Part shown: in pieces, positions 49,398 through 60,131 of the stretch
How positions within the stretch are numbered: the stretch's first letter is position 1
Layout: every line of letters begins with the position of its first letter
Assembly (NCBI GenBank): GCA_015059045.1
Contig: SVBD01000002.1
Coordinates: 62,001 to 126,000, forward strand
Source of the DNA: Erysipelotrichaceae bacterium
Lineage (GTDB): Bacteria; Bacillota_I; Bacilli_A; RFN20; CAG-449
Length of the DNA: 64,000 nucleotides
Direction of reading: 5' to 3'
Translations under genes and position numbers: made by a program
Notes under the pieces: generated by a model
Told to the model about the DNA's origin: nothing
The model's database searches: none
What the model saw: only the letters and a program-made list of their open reading frames with translations

Positions 49398-51236
49398 ATG
49401 GCATCATTTTCATATGAAAATTCCGACCGTAAAATGTCTGATATTGAGTTAATTAAAAAGACATGGAAATTCATTGCTCCATTTAAATTCCAATTATTAT
49501 TTGCGTTATTCTTAATGGTAGTTATGATTGGATTTGACTTATTAAATCCATTAATTAGTGAAGAGATCCTTCGTTTATTAACTATTCAAGTCGATGAAGT
49601 TACTGGAGAAAAAATTGCAATTGATATTGTTAAAGTATTAATCATTTCTGGATTATATTTTGTAACAATCCTTGTTCATAGCGTGCTTATTTACTTCAAT
49701 GCAATGCTATTACAAAGAATTGGTCAAAGTGCAATTTACAATCTAAGAATGGTAGTATTTGAACATATTGATAGTTTATCAGTTAATCAATTAAACGAAA
49801 TTCCAGTTGGAAGTTTGGTAACTAGGGTTACTAGTGATACAAACGCTTTATGTGATCTATTTACAAATACCATTGTTAATTTAATTAAAAACATCTTCAT
49901 GTTAATCGCAGTTGTAATTGTAATGTTTATCAAAAACTGGTTATTAGCCTTATCAATCTTTATTTTTGTACCTATCATTTTCGTTTCGACATTTATCTTT
50001 AGAAAATATAGTCGTGCAAACTATCGTATCGTAAGAAAGAATTTCTCTATTATGAATGCTTTCTTAAATGAAAATATCTCAGGCATGAAGATTACCCAAA
50101 TCTTCAACCAAGAAGAAAGAAAGAAAAATGAGTTTATTGAATTAAATAACAACATTGTCAAATCAAGACATAGAGATGTTAAGATCTTCTCAATATATCG
50201 TCCATTTATTTCATTATTAAACTTTGTTGCTATCGGGGTTGTATTTATCGTGGGTGTTTCTGAAATTCTCAAAGGTAACTTAGACTTCCCAGCAGTATAT
50301 GCATTCTATATGTTTATTTCTAGATTATTCAATCCAGTTCAACAAATTGCTGATTCATTCAACGGGCTACAAAGAGCATTCACTTCTAGTGAACGTCTAT
50401 ATAACTTATTAGAAACTAAACCAGAAGTATTAGATAGAGAAGATGCTGTTGAAATAAACAATTTCGAAGGCAAAATCGAATTTAAAAATGTTTGGTTTGC
50501 TTACAAAGAAGATAATTGGATTTTAAAAGATGTATCATTTACTATTGAACCAAAACAAGTTGTCGCTTTTGTAGGTGCAACAGGTGCTGGTAAAACAACA
50601 ATCTTACAATTAATTGTAAGAAACTACGAAGTCCAAAAAGGAGAAATCCTAATTGATGGAATTAATGTCAACAACATTAAAATTGAATCATTAAGAAAAA
50701 ACATTGGTCAAATGCTTCAAGATGTATTCCTCTTCTCTGGAACTATCAAATCTAATATTACATTAAGAGACGAAGATATTTCTGATGAAGAAGTTAAGGA
50801 AGCTTGTGAATATGTTAACGCTGATACCTTTATAAACAAGCAAGAACATGGATTAGATGAACCAGTTCAAGAAAGAGGAGAAAACTTCTCTTCTGGGCAA
50901 AGACAATTACTATCATTTGCTAGAACTGTTGTCCATAAACCTCAAATCTTGATTCTAGATGAAGCAACTGCAAATATCGATACTGAAACTGAGCAAGTAA
51001 TTCAACAATCTCTATTAAAGATGATGAACATTGGTACAATGTTAATTGTTGCTCATAGATTATCAACTATCCAACATTCAGATAATATTATTTGCTTACA
51101 AAACGGTGTTATCATCGAACAAGGAAATCATCAAGAGTTATTAAAGAAACGTGGATACTACTATAACTTGTATCGTCTTCAATTTGAAGATCAAGAAGTT
51201 CCTTCTTCACCTTTAAAGCTTCAAGAAAACAATTAA
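49398..51236 (+). CDS. ABC exporter half-transporter (TM-NBD), partner of upstream gene
   Basis: GATGAGKTTIL; FSSGQRQLLSFARTV; ILILDEATANID. Confidence 0.9.
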   Translation: MASFSYENSDRKMSDIELIKKTWKFIAPFKFQLLFALFLMVVMIGFDLLNPLISEEILRLLTIQVDEVTGEKIAIDIVKVLIISGLYFVTILVHSVLIYFNAMLLQRIGQSAIYNLRMVVFEHIDSLSVNQLNEIPVGSLVTRVTSDTNALCDLFTNTIVNLIKNIFMLIAVVIVMFIKNWLLALSIFIFVPIIFVSTFIFRKYSRANYRIVRKNFSIMNAFLNENISGMKITQIFNQEERKKNEFIELNNNIVKSRHRDVKIFSIYRPFISLLNFVAIGVVFIVGVSEILKGNLDFPAVYAFYMFISRLFNPVQQIADSFNGLQRAFTSSERLYNLLETKPEVLDREDAVEINNFEGKIEFKNVWFAYKEDNWILKDVSFTIEPKQVVAFVGATGAGKTTILQLIVRNYEVQKGEILIDGINVNNIKIESLRKNIGQMLQDVFLFSGTIKSNITLRDEDISDEEVKEACEYVNADTFINKQEHGLDEPVQERGENFSSGQRQLLSFARTVVHKPQILILDEATANIDTETEQVIQQSLLKMMNIGTMLIVAHRLSTIQHSDNIICLQNGVIIEQGNHQELLKKRGYYYNLYRLQFEDQEVPSSPLKLQENN

Positions 51237-51242
51237 AAAAAG

Positions 51243-51270
51243 AGCTTTAGAAATTCTATTTTCTAAAGCT
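51243..51270. terminator. Bidirectional terminator between convergent genes
   Basis: AGCTTTAGAAA-TTCTAT-TTTCTAAAGCT. Confidence 0.85.
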
Positions 51271-51281
51271 TTTTATTTGTT

Positions 51282-52151
51282 TTAATTTTCTTTTTTAATA
51301 TTAATATCAAGTTTGTTATATGGTACTTCAATATTGTTTTCATCAAATGCAACTTTTACTTGCTCTAATAAATCAAAATGTAGTGTCCAATAATCTTCAT
51401 TCTTTGTCCATACGCGACATACAATATCAATTGATGAATCGGCATAATCTTTTACTCTAATAAAGTGTGCAGGATCTTTTAAGGCTAAAGGATGTCTTTC
51501 TACTACTTTTCTAATAACTTCAATTGCTTTTGAACAATCACTATCATAATCAATTGAAAAGATTAACTCTACTCTTCTAACATCCTTAATTGAATAATTA
51601 ACAATAACATCACTTGATAAATTACCATTTGGAATCACCACTTGCTTATTATCCGGAGTTTTTAAATGAGTATAGAATAAATTAATTTCTTCTACTGTAC
51701 CTTCTTCTCCTTGAGCTTTAATATAATCCCCTAGTCTAAATGGACGAGTAAAAATAATTAATACCCAACCAGCAATATTTGATAAACTACCTTGTAACGC
51801 TAAACCAATTGCAACTGTTGCGGAAGCAATAATTGAAGCTACACCAGTCATATCAAATCCAATTACACTAAAGAAAGCGATAATTGAAATAAACTTCAAT
51901 ACCTTACGATAAACCGAGAAAATCGCATTAACGATAGTTTCGTCTCTTCCTCTTTTTCTCAATCGATTTCTAATTGCTTTTGATGTCCAGTTAATAATTA
52001 TAAAGACAACGATTAAAGCAACAAGACTAATTACAAACTTCAAGCCTGAAGTTGCACACCAAGAAACAATATTATTCCAAATCTCTTCCCAAGAAATAAT
52101 CTTTGGAGTTTCTGGAGTTTCTTGTGTTGCTTCTAAAAATTTAATAAACAT
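51282..52151 (-). CDS. MscS family mechanosensitive channel
   Basis: ASATVAIGLALQGSLSNIAGWVLIIFTRPFRLGDYIKAQGEEGTVEEINLFYTHL. Confidence 0.92.
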   Translation of the reverse strand: MFIKFLEATQETPETPKIISWEEIWNNIVSWCATSGLKFVISLVALIVVFIIINWTSKAIRNRLRKRGRDETIVNAIFSVYRKVLKFISIIAFFSVIGFDMTGVASIIASATVAIGLALQGSLSNIAGWVLIIFTRPFRLGDYIKAQGEEGTVEEINLFYTHLKTPDNKQVVIPNGNLSSDVIVNYSIKDVRRVELIFSIDYDSDCSKAIEVIRKVVERHPLALKDPAHFIRVKDYADSSIDIVCRVWTKNEDYWTLHFDLLEQVKVAFDENNIEVPYNKLDINIKKEN

Positions 52152-52166
52152 ATATTTACTCCTTAA

Positions 52167-52718
52167 CTATTCTTCACCCATTAAAGATAGTTTTAACTTT
52201 TCTTTTTCTTCTTTTCCATAGAAATATTCAATAATTTCTAATCCTAAATCAATAGAATAATACATTGATTTTCCGGTAATGAAATTACCATCTCTAACAA
52301 CGCCTTTATCTCTAAAATAAGTGCCTCCAACTACTTGCTTTTCAAAGCCGGGATAACAAGTAAATGAATGGTTATTCAAATGACCAAGTCTACCTACTAA
52401 AAATGGTGCAGCGCAAATAGAGGCTACTAATTTATTATTCTTAACAAAATGATCAATTATTAAATCAACTTGTGGAATATTACTTAAAACTTGGAAAGAT
52501 CCTGGACCCCCAGGAATAAATAAGAAATCAAAGTTATTTAATGAAACTTCTTCAATTAATTTATCATAATGAACCACTAAGTTTAATTTACTAGTTACAT
52601 CATTTCTCTTCATCATACTTGCTAAAACTAATTCTTCGTTATGACGAAGTAAAACATCAATAGTTGCGATTAATTCAGTATCTTCATAATAATCGCCAAT
52701 AAGAACTAAACCTTTCAT
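52167..52718 (-). CDS. DJ-1/PfpI family protein
   Basis: FDFLFIPGGPGSFQVL; VASICAAPFLVGRLG. Confidence 0.88.
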   Translation of the reverse strand: MKGLVLIGDYYEDTELIATIDVLLRHNEELVLASMMKRNDVTSKLNLVVHYDKLIEEVSLNNFDFLFIPGGPGSFQVLSNIPQVDLIIDHFVKNNKLVASICAAPFLVGRLGHLNNHSFTCYPGFEKQVVGGTYFRDKGVVRDGNFITGKSMYYSIDLGLEIIEYFYGKEEKEKLKLSLMGEE

Positions 52719-52725
52719 AAATCAC

Positions 52726-54156
52726 CTATTTAGATTTCAATACTTCTACTACTAATTTTGAAGTAATAGCAGGATTTACTTTACCTTTTGTCTTCTTCAT
52801 GATTTGTCCAACTAAGAATCCAACTGCTCTATCTTTACCATTTTTATAGTCAATAACAGATTGAGGGAATTCTTCAATTGTTTCCACAACAATTTGTTTA
52901 ATTTCATCCTCATTAGAATTTTGTTTTAAACCTAATTCATCAGCAAGTTTAGATGCGCTTTCATTATTAACCGTCATTCTTTCAAATACCGTTCTTGCTT
53001 GATTAAATGATAATGTGGATTTTTCTAACATTCCAATTAATTCATCTAAATTATCTGGTGTTACCTTCAAATCATTAATTGATATTTCATTTTTATTTAA
53101 ATACGCTAAAATGTCTCCATTTAGCCAATTCCAATAAGCTTTTGCTCTTGCCTTATTAACTTTAATACAATTATCAAAATAAGCTGCCATTTGACGATTT
53201 TGTAGCATTTGATTTGCTTCATCTTCACTTAATCCAACACCTAGATATCTTGCTAATTTTTCCGAAGCTAATTCAGGACATGTATCAATTGCATTTTGAA
53301 TAAATTCTTGACTTAATCTAATTGGAACAATATTTGGTTCTGGGAAGTATTTATAATCTACCGAATCAGTTTTCTTTCTCATTAAGACTGTTTCTTTTTT
53401 AAGTTCATCGAAACGTCTTGTTTCTTGATCGATTGCAATACCTTTTAAAAGAGATTTAGTTTGTCTTTTAATCTCAAAGTCAATTGCTCTTTGAACGTTT
53501 GCAGTCGAGTTAAGATTTTTAACTTCTACCTTAGTTCCAAATTTATCTGAGCCGTATGGTCTAATAGAAATATTAACGTCACATCTTAAAGAGCCTTCTT
53601 CCATCTTACCATCACTAACATCAGAGAAAACAACAATTGATTTGATTGCTTCAACATAACGCATTGCTTCTTCACCATTTCTAATATTTGGACGAGAAAC
53701 AATTTCAATTAATGGAGTTCCAGCACGGTTGTAGTCAAGTAAAGTATAATCCGCCATATGAAGTTGTTTACATGTATCTTCTTCCATATGAAGTCTTTCA
53801 ATTTCAATTCGTTTTACATTACCATCTGATAATTTTACATCTACATAACCATTCTTTCCAATAGGACGTTTATCTTGAGTGATTTGGAATCCTTTAGGTA
53901 AGTCACTATAGAAATAGTTTTTCCTATCAAAATATAATTCATTGTCGATTTCCATATTTAACGCATTACTTACTCTAATTGCGTTAATTACTGCTTGTTT
54001 ATTAACAATAGGCATTGTACCTGGGAAAGCGATATCAAGTGGTCTAACTAATGTGTTTGCTTCTTTACCAAAAGCGATTGGACTAGATGAAAACATTTTA
54101 CTTTTAGTTTTCATTTCAACGTGGATTTCAATTCCAATTACTGCTTCAAAGTTCAT
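52726..54156 (-). CDS. gatB: Asp-tRNA(Asn)/Glu-tRNA(Gln) amidotransferase subunit B
   Basis: FEAVIGIEIHVEMKTKSKMFSSS; KNYFYSDLPKGFQITQ; C-terminal YqeY-like region. Confidence 0.95.
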   Translation of the reverse strand: MNFEAVIGIEIHVEMKTKSKMFSSSPIAFGKEANTLVRPLDIAFPGTMPIVNKQAVINAIRVSNALNMEIDNELYFDRKNYFYSDLPKGFQITQDKRPIGKNGYVDVKLSDGNVKRIEIERLHMEEDTCKQLHMADYTLLDYNRAGTPLIEIVSRPNIRNGEEAMRYVEAIKSIVVFSDVSDGKMEEGSLRCDVNISIRPYGSDKFGTKVEVKNLNSTANVQRAIDFEIKRQTKSLLKGIAIDQETRRFDELKKETVLMRKKTDSVDYKYFPEPNIVPIRLSQEFIQNAIDTCPELASEKLARYLGVGLSEDEANQMLQNRQMAAYFDNCIKVNKARAKAYWNWLNGDILAYLNKNEISINDLKVTPDNLDELIGMLEKSTLSFNQARTVFERMTVNNESASKLADELGLKQNSNEDEIKQIVVETIEEFPQSVIDYKNGKDRAVGFLVGQIMKKTKGKVNPAITSKLVVEVLKSK

Positions 54157-55631
54157 TAGTCATTCACCTTCTTTCCTGCATAAATATTTTTTAATCCTAA
54201 TTTTTCTTCTAAAGAAGAAGCGATATTAAACATATTTACTTCATCAAATGCTTTACATGTAATATTGAAAGCATATGGGAAGTTATCATCCATTCCTACA
54301 GGAATAGAGATAGAAGGTAATCCACCAAAGTTACCAATAGCCATATGGTTTTCAATAATTAAATTATCAACATCAATCTTTGTTGCATCATCAGTATTAT
54401 TAACAATTGGATTTCTAACTTTACCAGTACATGGAGTTAAAATAGCATCGTATGTTGATAATACTTCATTTACTTTATCAACGATCAAGTGTCTAATCTT
54501 TTGCGCTCTAATGAATAATTCTTCTTTATTGCTACTTAATAATGAGTAAGAACCAATAACGAATCTTCTTTTAATCAATTCACCAAAACCTATAGTTCTA
54601 GCTTTCATCATAACTTCTTGATATGATTTTTCTTCACCAATTCTTGGACCAAATTTAATACCATCTAAATTAGCATTATTACTTGTTGCTTCTGCACAAG
54701 AGATAATTAAATATGTTGGATAAATTGCACCCAATAATTCTCTACTAATACTTACTTCTTCAACAAGAGCTCCTTCTTCTTTTAATAAAGAAACAACCTT
54801 GTCAAAAGATTCTTTAATGCAAGAATCAACAATACCTGCATTAATTTCTTTTACATAAGCAATTCTTTTTCCTTTGACATTCCCATCAATTAAACTAGCA
54901 TAAGATGGTACTTCATTAATAGAACTTGTTGCATCATTCTCTAAATCTTCACCTGCTAAAACTTCAAGTAAAATAGCAGAATCTTTTACGCTTCTAGTAA
55001 AATAAGCAACGTGATCTAAACTTGGTGCAAATGGAAATAAACCAAAACGAGAAATTCTTCCCCAAGTTGGTTTTAACCCTACTAATCCACCATATGTTGC
55101 TGGTTTTCTAACTGAGTCACCTGTATCACTTCCTAAAGCAAAAGGGACAATACCTTGAGCGCAGATAGAAGCACTACCACAACTTGAGCCACCGATTTTA
55201 TAGGTGTGAGATGGATCATAAGGATTATATGTAATTCCTTTATGTCCAGTTGTTCCTGTACCACCCATTGCAAGTTCATCTAGAGTTGTTTTACAAAGTA
55301 ATACAGCTTTCTTTTCTTTTAATTTTCTAATTACTGTTGCGTCAAATACTGGAACGTAATCTTTTAAGATGTCACTTGAAGCTGTTGTTAAAATATCTTT
55401 TGTTGAAAAGTTGTCCTTAGCAACATAAGGAATACCCCAAAGTAAATTATCTACTTCTGGTTCAACTAAAGTACTAGCAAACTCTAAAGCTTCTTGTTCG
55501 CAAATAGTTTCAATGGCGTTTGTCTTTTCTTCTTTCAAATAATTTAAAGCTTCTTTAGTTAATTCTAATGGTGTAACTTTTTTACTTACTAAAAGTTCAT
55601 GTAATTCTTCAATTGTTCTTCCTAAATACAT
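54156..55631 (-). CDS. gatA: Asp/Glu-tRNA amidotransferase subunit A
   Basis: PYVAKDNFST; GGSSCGSAS; ALGSDTGDSVRKPATYGG. Start taken at MYLGRTIEELHELL. Confidence 0.93.
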   Translation of the reverse strand: MYLGRTIEELHELLVSKKVTPLELTKEALNYLKEEKTNAIETICEQEALEFASTLVEPEVDNLLWGIPYVAKDNFSTKDILTTASSDILKDYVPVFDATVIRKLKEKKAVLLCKTTLDELAMGGTGTTGHKGITYNPYDPSHTYKIGGSSCGSASICAQGIVPFALGSDTGDSVRKPATYGGLVGLKPTWGRISRFGLFPFAPSLDHVAYFTRSVKDSAILLEVLAGEDLENDATSSINEVPSYASLIDGNVKGKRIAYVKEINAGIVDSCIKESFDKVVSLLKEEGALVEEVSISRELLGAIYPTYLIISCAEATSNNANLDGIKFGPRIGEEKSYQEVMMKARTIGFGELIKRRFVIGSYSLLSSNKEELFIRAQKIRHLIVDKVNEVLSTYDAILTPCTGKVRNPIVNNTDDATKIDVDNLIIENHMAIGNFGGLPSISIPVGMDDNFPYAFNITCKAFDEVNMFNIASSLEEKLGLKNIYAGKKVND

Positions 55632-55632
55632 A

Positions 55633-55929
55633 TTAACCCACCACCTTTGGTAATTTGATTTGTCCATCGACAACATCTTTAGCGTTCTTTAAAACTTCTT
55701 CTTTAGATAAACATTCTCCTTCAACATCTTCTCTTAAGAAAGAAGAGAAAACTTCAAAAGGAAAAGTCATTGGAGTAACTTCGCTTAATCCTTCAATGTC
55801 GCCTAATAATTCCATTTGTTTGGTAATAGTTTCAAATTCTTTTAGTAAAACTTGATATTGTTCTTCTGACATATCAAACATCAAGTTATTCGCACATTTC
55901 TTTAATATTTCTAAATCGTATTTTAACAT
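55633..55929 (-). CDS. gatC: Asp/Glu-tRNA amidotransferase subunit C
   Basis: Small ORF upstream of gatA; DVEGECLSKEEVLKNAKDVVDGQIKLPKVV. Confidence 0.85.
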   Translation of the reverse strand: MLKYDLEILKKCANNLMFDMSEEQYQVLLKEFETITKQMELLGDIEGLSEVTPMTFPFEVFSSFLREDVEGECLSKEEVLKNAKDVVDGQIKLPKVVG

Positions 55930-55937
55930 GCTGCCTC

Positions 55938-58142
55938 CTATAATTTCTTAATTGCTATATGTGATCCTAAGAAAGTTTTCTTTCCTAAGGATGTATCATC
56001 AAATTTAATTACAATTAGTTGGTTTAGTATTTCAACAACTACGCCATCGCCTAGTTTTTCATGATTTACTCTATCTCCAACATTCCATTTATCAACTCCA
56101 TTAGTCTTTCTCATATCAATTTGAGGTTTAGGAGCAATATCCTTCTTTATCATTCCTTGAGGTTTGTAAAAAGGTTGTTCTTCTCTTCTACCAAAGGTAA
56201 ATCGATCATCACTAATTAATCCTGCCTCTTTAATAAATCTAGATGGTCTTAATGGACCTTGAATTGAGAAGTTATAATCTTGGTTTGAAGAAAGATACAA
56301 TCTTTTCTTTGCTCTAGTAAAGGCTACATAAGCTAAACGTCTTTCTTCTTCGATTCCTCTTCTTGATTCTAAAACTGCTCTTTGAGAAGGGAACACTCCT
56401 TCACCTAATGAATAGACAAATACATAATCGTATTCTAATCCTTTCGCGGTATGAACTGTCATTAAAGAAACATAATCACCTTCGCTAACTTCATCTTGAG
56501 AAGATTGTAACATTGCTGAATTAACAAATTCTTCAAATGTTAAAGTAGGATCATCAATTAATTGTAATCTTAATGAAGTAAATAATTCTTCAACGTTATC
56601 TCTTCTATCTTCCCATGTGTTGTCATCATCTTCTTTTAAGTAATCAAAATAACCTAAATCATTAACAATAAAATCATGTAGTTCTTGAACAAATAACTCA
56701 TCGATACTTTCCATTTTAGTTCTTAACTCGTTAATACCTTTAATCATAGTAACTAACGAAGCTTTTTGTTTTACAGTAACTGGAGCTTCATTAATATTTT
56801 CTCTTAAATAAGAGAATTTAGTTTGTCCCATTTCTTCAGAAGCTTGGACAATTCTTTCTAATGTTGTTGGCCCCATACCTCTTTTTGGAACATTGATTAC
56901 TCGATCAAAAGCAGTATCATCTAAATCATTAATTAATAATCTAAAGTAAGCAAGTACATCTTTAATTTCTTTTCTTTGGAAGAATTTTTGTCCACCAAAT
57001 ACTTTATATTTAATTCGGTAACTAGACAAAGTTGTTTCTAGTTCTCTAGTCAAATAGTTTGCGCGATATAAAACAACAATATCCTTTAGATTTACATTTT
57101 TATTTTTCTTCAAATCAAGAATTGTAGAAACAATATAATGAGTTTCTTCTTTATTGGTTCTTGCATTATAGAATTTTACTTTTTCTCCATCTTCATTAAC
57201 TGCTTCAAGAACTTTTTTAATTCTTTCATTATTATGTTCGATTAACATATTTGAAGCTTTTAAAATTTCTTTTGTCGAACGATAATTCTTATCAAGAATA
57301 ATTGTTTCAACTTTACTTGTAGAATCAATTTCTTTTAAAGAGTCCTCTAAATTTAGTATAATTCTATGGTTTGCACCTCTCCAAGTATAGATAGTTTGAT
57401 CTGGATCGCCAACTACATATAAAGAAGTTTCTTTATCCATAAGAAGAGTAATTAAATCAAATTGAACATCATTAATATCTTGGAATTCATCAATCAGAAT
57501 GTATCTAATATATCGACAATACTTATTTCTTACTTCATCAAAATTTCTTAAAATTTCAATTGTCTTTAATAATAAATCATCAAAATCCAATGACTTTCTA
57601 TCCTCTAAAATTTGAGTATATTCACCAAACATTCTCATAAATAGTTTTAATTCTTGGTTTGGAATTTCATTGTCTTTAATGTCTTTGTATTGATAACCAT
57701 TTGTCTTTTTAGAAGAAATCCAACCAATGCATTGTTTAATTTTTGGATCTGATTTAGTAAAGCCATTATTAACAAATACTTCCTTCATTACTGAAAGAGA
57801 ATCCTCTTCATCTAAAATTGAAAAACTCTTTGGATAGTTAATATAACTTGCTTCTCTTCTTAAAAAAGCAGCACACCAAGAGTGAATAGTTCCTAAAAAT
57901 AAGCTTTTTTGTTCACCGCAAATTTTAGTTACTCTCTCTTTAATTTCTTTAGCGGCTTTATTTGTAAAAGTCCACGCTAAGATTTGATAAGGTAGTACTA
58001 ATTCATTAGCTAGTAAATGAGCAATACGATACGTTAAAACTCTAGTCTTACCAGAACCTGCTCCAGCAATAACTCTAACGTATTTACTATCTGTTGTTAC
58101 ACCTTGTAATTGTTCTTTGTTTAATAAATTAGTATAATCCAT
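55938..58142 (-). CDS. pcrA: UvrD/PcrA-type ATP-dependent DNA helicase
   Basis: VIAGAGSGKTRVLTYRIAHLL; YILIDEFQDINDVQ; VVGDPDQTIYTWRGAN; LMTVHTAKGLEYDYVFV. Confidence 0.93.
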   Translation of the reverse strand: MDYTNLLNKEQLQGVTTDSKYVRVIAGAGSGKTRVLTYRIAHLLANELVLPYQILAWTFTNKAAKEIKERVTKICGEQKSLFLGTIHSWCAAFLRREASYINYPKSFSILDEEDSLSVMKEVFVNNGFTKSDPKIKQCIGWISSKKTNGYQYKDIKDNEIPNQELKLFMRMFGEYTQILEDRKSLDFDDLLLKTIEILRNFDEVRNKYCRYIRYILIDEFQDINDVQFDLITLLMDKETSLYVVGDPDQTIYTWRGANHRIILNLEDSLKEIDSTSKVETIILDKNYRSTKEILKASNMLIEHNNERIKKVLEAVNEDGEKVKFYNARTNKEETHYIVSTILDLKKNKNVNLKDIVVLYRANYLTRELETTLSSYRIKYKVFGGQKFFQRKEIKDVLAYFRLLINDLDDTAFDRVINVPKRGMGPTTLERIVQASEEMGQTKFSYLRENINEAPVTVKQKASLVTMIKGINELRTKMESIDELFVQELHDFIVNDLGYFDYLKEDDDNTWEDRRDNVEELFTSLRLQLIDDPTLTFEEFVNSAMLQSSQDEVSEGDYVSLMTVHTAKGLEYDYVFVYSLGEGVFPSQRAVLESRRGIEEERRLAYVAFTRAKKRLYLSSNQDYNFSIQGPLRPSRFIKEAGLISDDRFTFGRREEQPFYKPQGMIKKDIAPKPQIDMRKTNGVDKWNVGDRVNHEKLGDGVVVEILNQLIVIKFDDTSLGKKTFLGSHIAIKKL

Positions 58143-58214
58143 ATTTCCCTCTTTAAACTTCAAAAAAAATTATATCACGAATAAAGATTTCTTTTAACAA
58201 GTTTTTAATTATAT

Positions 58215-58631
58215 TTAAAACTTGGCATAGTTTTCTAAATATAAATGAATTGGAGTTAATCCTCCAATTTGATTAATTACTTTTTCTTTATCAACAACTA
58301 ATAATGTTGGCGAAGTATTTATTCTTAAATCTAGATAATTACTCACCCCTATATTGTTTTGTTGGCACGAGAGAATTCTTTCATCTAGTCCATTTAAATT
58401 AATATAAAAAATATCAACTTTTTGATAGATTTTTGATGATTTTATGTAATCTATTAAAGTTGAACAACTCATACATTCATCCAAATAAAATAAGACGTGA
58501 TATTCTTCAATTTTTTGATTGAATATTTCTTCTAAATGAATTGTATATTTTTCAATCTCGTAAGGATTGAATTTATAAACAGAAACAATAACAACAATGA
58601 GTAATTTAAATAACATATAAAAAAACTTCAT
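58215..58631 (-). CDS. Thioredoxin-like membrane-anchored protein
   Basis: N-terminal hydrophobic segment; HVLFYLDECMSCSTLIDYIKSS...INTSPTLLVVDKEKVINQIGG. Confidence 0.55.
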   Translation of the reverse strand: MKFFYMLFKLLIVVIVSVYKFNPYEIEKYTIHLEEIFNQKIEEYHVLFYLDECMSCSTLIDYIKSSKIYQKVDIFYINLNGLDERILSCQQNNIGVSNYLDLRINTSPTLLVVDKEKVINQIGGLTPIHLYLENYAKF

Positions 58632-58710
58632 TTTTTTACCTCCTAAATAATTAATTACTTATTTCGAGTGAAAATTACTAAAAATATGTTAAAATAGTTT
58701 TGGTGATAAA

Positions 58711-59628
58711 ATGAAGAAACATCGTTTTGAAAATGTAAAAGCTTTAACATTTGCTTCAATCATGAGCGCTATTTCAATTGTTTTAATCCTTTTTTCTCAC
58801 TTTGTTGGAGATATAGGAATTCTTTTAATGTTGTTTCTTCCTCTATGTGCGGCTTTAGTTTCTGTATGTGTCGATTTTAAATATTCACTTATTTATGTAG
58901 TATCAACATTTTTAATATCTTGCATTGATTTTCAACTAGCTTTATTTATTGTTATCCCTTCTTTAATAGCCGGCTATATTTATGGCAAATTAATCAATGT
59001 CTACGTTCAAGGTCATTACATAATTTTAATTAATTCCTTGATTCTTTTAATTCTTCAATTTTTTGCCACTTACCTAATCAACTTTATTTATCAAATTGAT
59101 TTTGTATATACCTTAGCCCAAATCATTAGGATTAGCGAATCCACATTTAAAGATAGTTATTTACTCTTCTTATTTTTAATTGCTTTGATTCAATGTAGTT
59201 TATCTTACACTATCATTACTTCAGAATTTAAAAAATTCGATATTGAATTTAATGAAAAGAAAAATAAGTTTACTTTAAATATCACTTTAGAAGGATGTTT
59301 AATTCTATTTAGTGGGTTATTTATGTTTGTTTACGCCCCAATAGGTTATTTGCTTCTAGGAGTAAGTATCTATATGGGAATAGTCGTTGCTTATTATAAT
59401 TTTTCATATTATAAACGAAAAATCATCGTCCCTTTACAATTAATTTTATACTTTATCAGTCTAGTTTTAATGCTAGTTTTATTATCTTATGTTAAAGTAA
59501 TTTATCAACCATATTTAATTTTAATCCCTCTAATTAGTCAACTTGGAGTTTCATCTTTTATAATTTTTTATCAAAAAGTTATAAAGAAAAGCAAAATTAC
59601 ACCTTGTTTATTTGATAAATTAGATTAA
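58711..59628 (+). CDS. Polytopic membrane protein (DUF2232/YybS-like or ECF S-component-like)
   Basis: ALTFASIMSAISIVLILFSHFVGDIGILLMLFLPLCAALVSV...; multiple TM segments. Confidence 0.45.
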   Translation: MKKHRFENVKALTFASIMSAISIVLILFSHFVGDIGILLMLFLPLCAALVSVCVDFKYSLIYVVSTFLISCIDFQLALFIVIPSLIAGYIYGKLINVYVQGHYIILINSLILLILQFFATYLINFIYQIDFVYTLAQIIRISESTFKDSYLLFLFLIALIQCSLSYTIITSEFKKFDIEFNEKKNKFTLNITLEGCLILFSGLFMFVYAPIGYLLLGVSIYMGIVVAYYNFSYYKRKIIVPLQLILYFISLVLMLVLLSYVKVIYQPYLILIPLISQLGVSSFIIFYQKVIKKSKITPCLFDKLD

Positions 59629-59660
59629 AATAGGTAAAATAATCTAAAGGAGTCTTATAG

Positions 59661-60131
59661 ATGTTTGATTTTTTAAAAACTTTTGGACAAGGTTTACTAT
59701 ATTTAGTTCTATCACCATTTATTTTACTTATGGTAGTTTTATACACTATCTATTCCTTTTTTGTATTCTTCTTTATGTTCTTCAAAAGAATCTTCCTTTT
59801 CTTTGGAGGATACGATATGAAAGAAGAAATGAAAATTGATCGTATTGCTAAATTCCACATTGATCAACAAGATGAGGAAGAAGAAGTTAAAAAAGCTGTT
59901 CAACCTACTCCAATTATTGAGAAAAACAATACCACTGTCGTACAACCAATTATTATTCAAACAGATCAAAATGGTATTTTAAAATCAGTCCAAGTTGGTC
60001 AAATCACTAATACTACTAATGAAGCTCCAAAACAAATCGAAGAAGTCGTTGAAAGTATCGAATCACACGAAGAAGAATATGTAGAAAACGATTATTCAGA
60101 AGATAAAGAGGAGGATGAATATGATTATTAA
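59661..60131 (+). CDS. Small membrane protein with acidic C-terminal tail
   Basis: N-terminal TM stretch, Glu-rich C-terminus; overlaps the next ORF. Confidence 0.6.
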   Translation: MFDFLKTFGQGLLYLVLSPFILLMVVLYTIYSFFVFFFMFFKRIFLFFGGYDMKEEMKIDRIAKFHIDQQDEEEEVKKAVQPTPIIEKNNTTVVQPIIIQTDQNGILKSVQVGQITNTTNEAPKQIEEVVESIESHEEEYVENDYSEDKEEDEYDY

